64,000 nucleotides of DNA from Phenylobacterium sp. (GTDB lineage: Bacteria > Pseudomonadota > Alphaproteobacteria > Caulobacterales > Caulobacteraceae). Numbering within the stretch: the first letter of the stretch is position 1; each line of letters opens with the position of its first letter. Below are positions 29,675-36,381 of this stretch, piece after piece. The notes under the pieces were generated by a model. That model worked only from the letters and a program-made list of their open reading frames with translations, had not been told where the DNA came from and searched no databases. Location of the stretch: the NCBI RefSeq assembly GCF_004297125.1, contig NZ_SCVD01000020.1:186001-250000 (forward strand), read 5' to 3'. The translations under genes were made by a program, and so were the position numbers.

Positions 29675-29791
29675 GATTGGAACAAAGACAGAACTTTCAT
29701 CGCTTGGCGAGTCCGATCTCGGGGAGCGCCGCCCGGCGAACCCCGGCGTGCGGGCGGCGGCTCCGGCTTCGGGAGCCACCGCCCAGGGCGC

Positions 29792-30103
29792 TCAGTTCAC
29801 GGTCCGGCTGCGGGACCAGACCAGGCTGTAGCCCTCCTCCGCGTCGACCAGGTTCGCGTAGATCGGCGCCGGGAAGCTGGGATCGTCGAGCTTGACCGAG
29901 AGGTAGTCGCGGTTCTCGCGGGAGGTCTTCTTCCAGGCCGCGCCGAACTCGGTGCCGTTGGCGAAGACGCGGAAGTCGGGAGCGTTCGCGCTCTCCTTGT
30001 CGACGGGCCGCAGTTGGGCCTGCTTGACGTTGAGGGTGAGGGTCTTGATCGAGCCCGCGAAGGAGCCGTCGCCGCTCAGGGTGAAGGTGCCGATGGTCGC
30101 CAT
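29792..30103 (-). CDS. DUF736 family protein, copy 1
   Basis: 103 residues. [35 protein letters not shown], then [20 protein letters not shown] and [31 protein letters not shown]: the DUF736 pattern. Function unknown; genes of this family sit in alphaproteobacterial plasmids and integrative elements. A paralogue lies 583 bases away on the other strand (30687-30995) and its upstream DNA matches the leader here in inverted form. AGGAGAC precedes the ATG in both copies. Confidence 0.88.
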   Translation of the reverse strand: MATIGTFTLSGDGSFAGSIKTLTLNVKQAQLRPVDKESANAPDFRVFANGTEFGAAWKKTSRENRDYLSVKLDDPSFPAPIYANLVDAEEGYSLVWSRSRTVN

Positions 30104-30218
30104 GGGAAAGTCTCCTGTTCTCGGACCGCGCCTGCCGCGGCCTCGATGGCGACGGCGAGTCGAGGTCGACAGGATCGCGCCGCAGCCCGCAGGGCCCGCA
30201 GCGCAGCGGAGGACGGCG
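30104..30218. repeat. Leader of DUF736 copy 1, left arm of a long imperfect inverted repeat
   Basis: About 115 bases upstream of copy 1 that align, on the opposite strand, to 30576-30686 upstream of copy 2. Shared blocks include GTCTCCTG next to the start codon, GCCGCGGC, CGATGGCG, GGCCCGCAGCG and a perfect 14-base block AGCGGAGGACGGCG (30205-30218, complement at 30576-30589). The gene and its leader were thus duplicated as a unit in inverted orientation. Confidence 0.75.
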
Positions 30219-30220
30219 AA

Positions 30221-30278
30221 GCGCCGGCTTTCTTGCCTCGCGAGGAATAAGCGCAGCTTAGGGGAGGAAAGCCGGCGC
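30221..30278. repeat. Large hairpin with nested palindromes between the DUF736 genes
   Basis: Perfect 12-base arms GCGCCGGCTTTC (30221-30232) and GAAAGCCGGCGC (30267-30278) enclose 34 bases. The loop contains the palindrome CCTCGCGAGG (30236-30245) and a small stem AAGC/GCTT (30249-30259). It could form a cruciform, serve as a bidirectional terminator, or be a replication or regulatory site. Function cannot be read from sequence. Confidence 0.7.
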
Positions 30279-30575
30279 CGCCGTTGCGACGGGATCGGAC
30301 CTTGACCCCCTCACGCCACGAGAGGCCGCGCAGGCCGGCCAGGACACGACGTCCCCCAGCGACCGGCGCCCCATCCGGCGGCGACCCACCGCCGGGCCAG
30401 ATCCCCCTCCCCCGTCACGCAGACCCGCCAGCCCGCGACCTGCGCGCGACCGCTCGGCCCGCGATCATCGCCCAGCCACCGATCGCAGCGGCCTGGAAGA
30501 TCTCCCGCGCCGGACCGCGCCGTCACGGCGCCATCGGCTCGAGCTCGGCCGGGACCGGCCGCCCGTCAACGGCTC

Positions 30576-30686
30576 CGCCGTCCTCCGCTCCGCTGCGGGC
30601 CAGGGCTGCCCGCCGTCCTCAGGTCCCGGCCTCGAGACCGCCATCGGCGCCGCGGCTGGCGCGGCCCGCCACCACAGGAGACCGCC
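30576..30686. repeat. Leader of DUF736 copy 2, right arm of a long imperfect inverted repeat
   Basis: Matches the leader of copy 1 (30104-30218) in reverse orientation, including the perfect block CGCCGTCCTCCGCT at 30576-30589 and CAGGAGAC before the start codon. No other gene lies in this stretch. Conservation outside the coding part may reflect a shared promoter or simply a recent duplication. Confidence 0.75.
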
Positions 30687-30995
30687 ATGACCACGATCGG
30701 AACCTTCACGAAGACCCCAGACGGCCGCTTCCAAGGCGCCATCCGCACCCTGACGCTCAATGTGAAGTGCGTGGAGATCCGCCCCGTCGAGCCCACCGCC
30801 GAGAAGGCCCCGGACCACCGCGTCTTCATCGGTCAGACCGAAGTCGGCGCCGCCTGGACGGTCAGCCGCGACGGGAAGCCGCCGTGCCTCTCCGTCCGGA
30901 TCGACGACCCCAGCCTGCCGGCCCCGCTCCAGGCTTTCCTCGTCGACGCCGGTGACGTCCACCACCTCAACTGGTCACGTCAGTCGCCTCGCTGA
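30687..30995 (+). CDS. DUF736 family protein, copy 2
   Basis: 102 residues: MTTIGTFTKTPDGRFQGAIRTLTLNVKCVEIRPVEP, HRVFIGQTEVGAAWTVSRDG and LSVRIDDPSLPAPLQAFLVDAGDVHHLNWSR. Clearly paralogous to the protein at 29792-30103 but diverged, with a Glu and Cys-containing strand. Unknown function, plasmid-associated. Start supported by CAGGAGAC upstream. Nothing suggests it is broken. Confidence 0.88.
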   Translation: MTTIGTFTKTPDGRFQGAIRTLTLNVKCVEIRPVEPTAEKAPDHRVFIGQTEVGAAWTVSRDGKPPCLSVRIDDPSLPAPLQAFLVDAGDVHHLNWSRQSPR

Positions 30996-31306
30996 CAGCC
31001 ACCCGGACGCGGCCGCAGGCAAGCATCTGAGCCTGTGGCCGCGCATCGGCAACGGCTCAGATTGGCGCGTCGCTGACGTTTGAGAAGGGACCGCGATGTT
31101 CAATGCCGGCCTAAGTGGCCGCAGAGAGCAAGCCACAGATAGCCGATGCACGGAGCGGAGCCCCCTCCCTAACCGGAAGGCAACGCATCCCGCCCCAACC
31201 GCCGGCGAGCCACCGGACCCGCATCTGGCGGCCGAGATTGGCGTCGCCTGAGTGCGCGACCCAACGGGACTCCATCCCGTCAGTCCAGTTCGGCTCCTTA
31301 GGACAC
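30996..31306. other. Non-coding stretch without a recognisable gene
   Basis: About 310 bases between the second DUF736 gene and the XRE gene. Base composition is less GC-biased than in neighbouring genes. Small open frames on both strands have no credible start. No clear structured RNA was found by eye. Confidence 0.4.
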
Positions 31307-31570
31307 CTAGCCGAAGTCGTGACCAGACCGTTCAACTGCACGGTAGACCTCATTGAATAGGTCCACTGGATCGCGATCGAGCGCACGCGCGATCCGCATA
31401 AACTCCACAAGGTCGAGGCGACGCTGGGAGCCTTCGACAAGCGAGATATGGCTCTGATCGCGCCCAATGCGGGCGGCAAGCTCCTCCTGCTTCAGGCCCG
31501 CGCTCTCACGCGTCTGCCGAAGCACTTCGACGATCACCTGATTTGCGCCGGTGAAGATCGTCTTCGGCAT
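31307..31570 (-). CDS. XRE-family HTH regulator
   Basis: 87 residues from ATG 31570. The HTH reads VIVEVLRQTRESAGLKQEELAARIGRDQSHISLVEGSQRRLDLVEFMRIARALDRDPVDLFNEV, the same small family as the damaged gene at 18721-19151. It is a DNA-binding regulator of about one domain. It diverges from the FecI-like sigma gene with 85 bases between starts, so it may control that gene or itself. The frame extends upstream to 31684 but that part overlaps the sigma gene and has no HTH content. Confidence 0.85.
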   Translation of the reverse strand: MPKTIFTGANQVIVEVLRQTRESAGLKQEELAARIGRDQSHISLVEGSQRRLDLVEFMRIARALDRDPVDLFNEVYRAVERSGHDFG

Positions 31571-31655
31571 GAAGGCCCGTCCGCGGAGGGCCTTCCAAGT
31601 AGATGACGATATTACATATGACGATTTTCCATATTCGCTTACGCTTGCGCACGGA

Positions 31656-32171
31656 ATGTTCGATGTCCGGAAGCAGCACAGCAAAGCGCCACTGGCTGGT
31701 GGCGATTGGTCGGCCGAGGTCGCCGACCTCTACCGCACCTACGGCAACTGGGTCGTCGCCTTCATCGCCCGCCGGTTCGGCCGCGAGGTCGCCGAGGACC
31801 TGGCGCAGGAGACGTTTCTGCGCCTCGCCCAAAACCCCATCGACTGGCGCAGCCCCAAGGCCTTGCTGGCGCGGATCGCCCTGAACGCGGCCCAGGACCA
31901 CCTGCGCCGCGAACAGGCCCAGAAGCGCCCGCGTCTCGTCGCCGGCGAGGACGTCCCCGAGGGGATCAGCCTCCCCGACCAACACGAAACACTCCTCCAT
32001 CGCGAGGTGGTGGCGAAGCTCCCCCGCAACCTGCGCGACGTATATATCTTGAGCCGGTTCGGCGGCTTGACCTATGCTGACATCGCCACGCACCTCGGGA
32101 TCTCGGTCAAGACCGTGGAGAAGCGGATGACCCAGGCGCTGAAGCTGTGCATGGCGCGGTACCGCGGTTAG
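31656..32171 (+). CDS. ECF sigma factor, FecI-like
   Basis: 171 residues. Region 2: VADLYRTYGNWVVAFIARRFGREVAEDLAQETFLRLAQNP; region 4: LPRNLRDVYILSRFGGLTYADIATHLGISVKTVEKRMTQAL. This is the FecI class that drives TonB-receptor genes when a surface signal reaches FecR. fecR follows 10 bases later, then the receptor at 33307. In lasso-peptide loci of Caulobacterales such a sigma/anti-sigma pair is commonly next to the receptor. Start at ATG 31656; a longer frame from 31551 would overlap the XRE gene. Confidence 0.92.
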   Translation: MFDVRKQHSKAPLAGGDWSAEVADLYRTYGNWVVAFIARRFGREVAEDLAQETFLRLAQNPIDWRSPKALLARIALNAAQDHLRREQAQKRPRLVAGEDVPEGISLPDQHETLLHREVVAKLPRNLRDVYILSRFGGLTYADIATHLGISVKTVEKRMTQALKLCMARYRG

Positions 32172-32181
32172 GCGACGACGC

Positions 32182-33180
32182 ATGAGCGACCCAACACCCA
32201 AGCGGACGCGCGCGCAGGAGGAGGCCGCCGAATGGCTGGCCCGCCTCGGCAACCATTCCATCTCGACGAAGACCGTCCGCGAGTTCCGCGACTGGCGCGA
32301 CGATCCGGCGAACGACGCCGCCTACGAGGAGGCGGAGGCGTTTTGGGAGGCGTCGGGCGAGCACGTCGCCGACCCCGAGATCACCCGCATGACCCAGGAG
32401 GCGCTGGACCGCGGCAAGCGCCGGTCGGGCTGGCGCGCGTGGCTGCGCGGCCCGCGCCTGGCTGGGGCGATCACCCTCGCCTCCATCGCCGCCGTCGGTG
32501 GCGGCTACCTCGCCGTCCAGCAGTTCACGCCCACCTACGGCACGCAGGACATCGAGCAGAAGGTCGTGCGACTGACGGACGGCAGCCGCGTCCACCTCAA
32601 TGTCGACAGTCAGGTGAAGGTCGCCTTCCGCGACGGCGAACGCCGCCTCACGCTCACCCGCGGCGAGGCCTTCTTCGACGTGGCGCACGACGCCCGCCGC
32701 CCGTTCATCGTGGTGGTCGACGGGATCCAGGTCCGCGCGCTCGGCACCAAGTTCGATGTCCGCCGCCGGGACGGCGGCGTGCAGGTCACGCTGCTGCAGG
32801 GCTCCGTGCGGGTAAGCCCGGGCCAGGCCCAGGGCGCGCCGGTGGTGCTGCAGCCGAACCAGCAGGCCCTGCTCACCCGCGGCGCCGCGATCCGCACCGC
32901 GGCGGTCGACGCCACTCGGACCACGAGCTGGACGACGGGTCGGCTCGTCTTCCGCGATACGCCCTTGGCCGCGGCGGTCGCCGAGGTGAACCGCTACAGC
33001 GCCCAGAAGGTGGAGCTCACCGCACCAAACCTCGGCGCCCAGCCCGTTAGCGGCTTCTTCGACGTGGGCGATGCGGAGTCCTTCGCCCGCGGCGTCGCGG
33101 GCTTCCACGATCTCAGCCTCACGCGCGCCCCGAACGGGACGTGGCGCCTGGCCCCCGCGCCGACCTCCCCCGGCGCGTGA
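32182..33180 (+). CDS. FecR-family anti-sigma factor
   Basis: 332 residues. N-terminal cytoplasmic part of FecR type (AAEWLARLGNHSISTKTVREFRDWRDDPANDAAYEEAEAFWE), one membrane helix LAGAITLASIAAVGGGYLAV near residue 95-115, then the periplasmic FecR domain with LTDGSRVHLNVDSQVKVAFRDGERRLTLTRGEAFFDVAHDARRPFIV and a C-terminal secretin/TonB-like short domain (FRDTPLAAAVAEVNRYS). It transmits the receptor signal to the sigma factor. Near its end a GC hairpin precedes a T tract (33156-33191). Confidence 0.93.
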   Translation: MSDPTPKRTRAQEEAAEWLARLGNHSISTKTVREFRDWRDDPANDAAYEEAEAFWEASGEHVADPEITRMTQEALDRGKRRSGWRAWLRGPRLAGAITLASIAAVGGGYLAVQQFTPTYGTQDIEQKVVRLTDGSRVHLNVDSQVKVAFRDGERRLTLTRGEAFFDVAHDARRPFIVVVDGIQVRALGTKFDVRRRDGGVQVTLLQGSVRVSPGQAQGAPVVLQPNQQALLTRGAAIRTAAVDATRTTSWTTGRLVFRDTPLAAAVAEVNRYSAQKVELTAPNLGAQPVSGFFDVGDAESFARGVAGFHDLSLTRAPNGTWRLAPAPTSPGA

Positions 33181-33191
33181 CAGATTTTTTT
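33156..33191 (+). terminator. Hairpin plus T-tract at the end of fecR, possible terminator or promoter
   Basis: The stem CGCGCCG (33156-33162) pairs with CGGCGCG (33171-33177) around an 8-base loop, and seven T residues follow at 33185-33191. The hairpin-to-T spacing of 7 bases is long for an intrinsic terminator. Just after the T-tract lies CGTAGGGTA (33200-33208), so this area may instead be the promoter of the receptor gene used by the FecI-like sigma. I cannot decide between the two. Confidence 0.4.
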
Positions 33192-33306
33192 CGCCGCCCC
33201 GTAGGGTATCGCGGCCCCGTTTGCGTCTGCCGCGCCTGACGGATCGCGACGTCAGAAGGCACGGTCGATGGGACCGGCCCGACCGCGACCCGCGGGGGAA
33301 ACTTGC

Positions 33307-36300
33307 ATGCGACGGGTTGCGTTGGGTCAGAGTCTGCGCCGCGTACTCTTGGGATCTCTGGCGACGAGCGTCCTCGTCGCGGCAGCTGCGCCCGCCCTGG
33401 CGGCGGGCGAGAAGCCCATCAACCTCCCGGCCGGCACGCTGGAACAGTCGCTGGCCGCCCTCTCCGCCCAGACCGGCGACCAGCTGGTCTTTCCGCTCGA
33501 GCTCGTCGCGGGCCGGCCCGCTCCGGCGCTGAGCGGTCGGTACACGACCGAGGACGCCCTTCGCCGCCTGTTCGCCGCCGGAACCATCGACGCCCGGCGC
33601 ACCGGCCCTCGCGTCGTCGTCCTGAAGCTGCGGCGAACCCGGGCGGCCGCCGCGCCTGCCGCCAACGGGACCTCCGAGCCTCGCCCTTTCGAAGTGGCGT
33701 CGGCGGGCGGCGCTGAGCCGATCGCCACCGCGAACGGCGCTTCCCTGCCTGCCGGGCCGCACATGGTGGCCGAAGTGCGTGTCACCGGCACGCACATCCG
33801 CGGCGGCAGCCCGGCCGCACCCGTGCTGGTGGTCGACCAGGTGGCGCTCGAACGCTCCGGCTATGCGACCGTCTCGGGTGCGCTGCAGGCGCTGCCGCAG
33901 AACTTCGGCGGCGAGAGCACCGACGCGACGGCGGTGGTCCGCGCCGACCCGCTTTCGACCAACTCGGGCTACGCCACCGGCATCAACCTGCGCGGCCTCG
34001 GCAGCGACGCGACCCTGGTGCTCGTCAACGGCCGTCGCCTGGCCGGCTCCGGCAATCGCGGCGACTTCGCGGACCTGTCCGCCATTCCGGCGATCGTCGT
34101 CGACCGGGTGGAGGTGCTCTTGGACGGCGCTTCGGCGCTCTATGGCTCCGATGCGGTGGGCGGCGTCGTCAACGTCGTGCTGCGAGAGACTCTGGACGGC
34201 GGCGAGATCCGCCTGCGCGCGGGAACCGGCGACCACGGCCCGCGGGAAGGGGTCTTCGCCGGCGCGTTCGGCAGCACCTGGGCCAGCGGCCGCGTGCTCT
34301 TCGCCTACGAGGGCTATCGCCGGGAAGCCCTGACGGCGAGCCAGCGCCGGTTCACGGCGAGCGCCGACCTCCGCCCCCTCGGCGGCACGGATCATCGGGA
34401 CAGCTTCAGCTACCCGGGCAACGTGGTGCGCACCGACCCCGTGACGGCCGCCATCGTGCCGTTCTGGGCCATCCCCGCGAACTCGTCCGGGGTCGGGCTC
34501 CGGCCCAGCGATTTCCAGGCGGGCGTCGTCAACCGGTTCAACCAGAACCAGGGGCTGGACGTCCTCCCGGATCAACGCCGCCACAGCGCCTACCTGTCAT
34601 GGGCGCAGGACGTGTCCGACACGATCACCGTGTCGGGCGACGTTCGCTACGGCTTCCGCCGGGCACGCACGCGGACCCCGCCGGCGACCTCGACCCTGAC
34701 GGTCGGACGCAACAACCCGTTCTTCGTCTCGCCCAACGGCGCGGCCACCAACCAGATCCAGTATTCGTTCGGCGGCCTCGCGCCGAACCCGCTTTCCGAA
34801 GCCAGCGTCGAGAGCTGGTCGGGGTCGCTCGGCGGCGAAGCCAAGGCCTGGGGCGACTGGCGGGTCGAAGGCTATGTCGCCGGCGCCCAGGAGATCATCG
34901 AGACCACCCAGACCGGCGGCCTCCACTCCGGCATCCTCGCCGAGGCCCTGGGGAATGCGGCGGACAATCCGGCGACGGCCTATTCGGCGGCGCGCGACGG
35001 CTTCTTCAACCCCTACGCCTCGATCGCCGCGGGCAACTCGTCCACCACCGTCGCGGCGATCACCTCCGCGGTCAGCAAGTCCCGCTACCGCAGCCAGGTG
35101 GGCTCGGCGAACCTGCAGGCCGACGGCACGCTCTTCCGGCTGCCGTCCGGACCGGTTCGCGCGGCGCTGGGCCTCCAGGCGCGGCGCGAGACGTTCCGCT
35201 CCCGCGGCTCCAGCTACGCGTCGGGCCCGGCGCCGGCGGCCACCCGTCCGTTCACCGAGGACCGCACCGTCACTTCCGCATTCGCGGAAGTGCAGGCGCC
35301 CCTGATCGGGGACGACGCGAGCCGCCCGCTGTTGCAGCGGCTCGAGGTCTCGGCGGCGGTGCGGGCCGAGCGCTACAGCGACTTCGGGACGACGGTGAAC
35401 CCCCGCTTCGGCCTGCAGTGGACGCCGATGACCGGGCTGCTCGTGCGCGCCACCTACGGCGAGTCCTACCGGGCGCCGGCGCTGTTCGAGCTCTACAACC
35501 CACAGAGCTTCGCCACGAACACGGTCACGCGAGGCACGGAGCGCATCCGCAACATCTCGAAATTGGGCGGCAACCCGGACCTCGGTCCAGAGACCGCGAA
35601 GTCCTGGACCATCGGGTTCGACCTGGCGCCCGGCGCGCTGCCGGGCGCGCGGCTCGCCGTCACGGCGTACGAGACCAAGTTCAAGGACCGGATCGACCGC
35701 CCCCTGGTGAGCGCCCCACGCGGCACGATCCTGACCGACCCGGCCTATGCGCCGTTCGTGCGCCTGACCTCGGCCGCCACCAATCCGGCCGACTTCGCGG
35801 CCCTGGCCGAACTGCTCTCGAGCCCGCTGTTCAATCCCCAGCTCGGCGTGTTCGCGCCCACCGACTACGGGGCGATCCTCGATCAGCGCTATGTGAACAC
35901 CGCGGGGCTGACGGTGCGCGGCGTCGACGCCCAGGCGTCCTACGCCCGCGACGCCGTCGGCGGGCGCCTGACCGTGGCGGCAAACGGCGCCTGGATGCTC
36001 GATTTCCAGCGCGCGGTGACCCCGGCGGCGTCCTTCCGGGAGTTCGTCGGCGACGTGGGCAACCCGGCCCGGTTTCGCGGCCGGCTCACCGCCGACTGGA
36101 CGCGGGGCATGGTCTCGCTCGGGGCCGCCCTCAACCATACGAGCGGGTTCGAGGATGCTCTGGGCGAAACCGTACGCGCCCAGGACACGGTCGACCTGTC
36201 GGTCCGGGTCACGGCGCCCGACACCTCCCGCTGGTCCGGCGTCAGCGCGGTGCTGAACGTCCGCAACCTCTTCGACCGCGCGCCGCCCTTCTACGACAAC

Positions 36301-36381
36301 CCGACGGGGTTCGGATTCGACGCGACCAATGGCGACGTCGTCGGCCGCTTCGTCTCGCTGCAGATCAGCAAGCGCTGGTGA
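33307..36381 (+). CDS. TonB-dependent receptor with STN domain, probable lasso-peptide importer
   Basis: 1024 residues. Signal peptide (VLLGSLATSVLVAAAAPALA), then an STN (secretin/TonB N-terminal) domain with INLPAGTLEQSLAALSAQTGDQLVFPLELVAGRPAPALSGRYTTEDALRRLFAAG, a TonB-box-like VAEVRVTGTHIRGG, plug motifs (LRGLGSDATLVLVNGRRLAG, RVEVLLDGASALYGSDAVGGVVNVVLR) and a beta barrel ending in FVSLQISKRW. The STN domain is the signalling module that works with FecR and FecI, encoded just upstream. In astexin-type loci a receptor at this place imports the lasso peptide; its ligand here is inferred from the neighbours. Confidence 0.93.
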   Translation: MRRVALGQSLRRVLLGSLATSVLVAAAAPALAAGEKPINLPAGTLEQSLAALSAQTGDQLVFPLELVAGRPAPALSGRYTTEDALRRLFAAGTIDARRTGPRVVVLKLRRTRAAAAPAANGTSEPRPFEVASAGGAEPIATANGASLPAGPHMVAEVRVTGTHIRGGSPAAPVLVVDQVALERSGYATVSGALQALPQNFGGESTDATAVVRADPLSTNSGYATGINLRGLGSDATLVLVNGRRLAGSGNRGDFADLSAIPAIVVDRVEVLLDGASALYGSDAVGGVVNVVLRETLDGGEIRLRAGTGDHGPREGVFAGAFGSTWASGRVLFAYEGYRREALTASQRRFTASADLRPLGGTDHRDSFSYPGNVVRTDPVTAAIVPFWAIPANSSGVGLRPSDFQAGVVNRFNQNQGLDVLPDQRRHSAYLSWAQDVSDTITVSGDVRYGFRRARTRTPPATSTLTVGRNNPFFVSPNGAATNQIQYSFGGLAPNPLSEASVESWSGSLGGEAKAWGDWRVEGYVAGAQEIIETTQTGGLHSGILAEALGNAADNPATAYSAARDGFFNPYASIAAGNSSTTVAAITSAVSKSRYRSQVGSANLQADGTLFRLPSGPVRAALGLQARRETFRSRGSSYASGPAPAATRPFTEDRTVTSAFAEVQAPLIGDDASRPLLQRLEVSAAVRAERYSDFGTTVNPRFGLQWTPMTGLLVRATYGESYRAPALFELYNPQSFATNTVTRGTERIRNISKLGGNPDLGPETAKSWTIGFDLAPGALPGARLAVTAYETKFKDRIDRPLVSAPRGTILTDPAYAPFVRLTSAATNPADFAALAELLSSPLFNPQLGVFAPTDYGAILDQRYVNTAGLTVRGVDAQASYARDAVGGRLTVAANGAWMLDFQRAVTPAASFREFVGDVGNPARFRGRLTADWTRGMVSLGAALNHTSGFEDALGETVRAQDTVDLSVRVTAPDTSRWSGVSAVLNVRNLFDRAPPFYDNPTGFGFDATNGDVVGRFVSLQISKRW

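Noticed and set aside
34599..36377. N-terminal extension of the isopeptidase frame into the receptor gene
   Set aside because: The receptor is in another frame and complete; the real start is GTG 36378 with a signal peptide.
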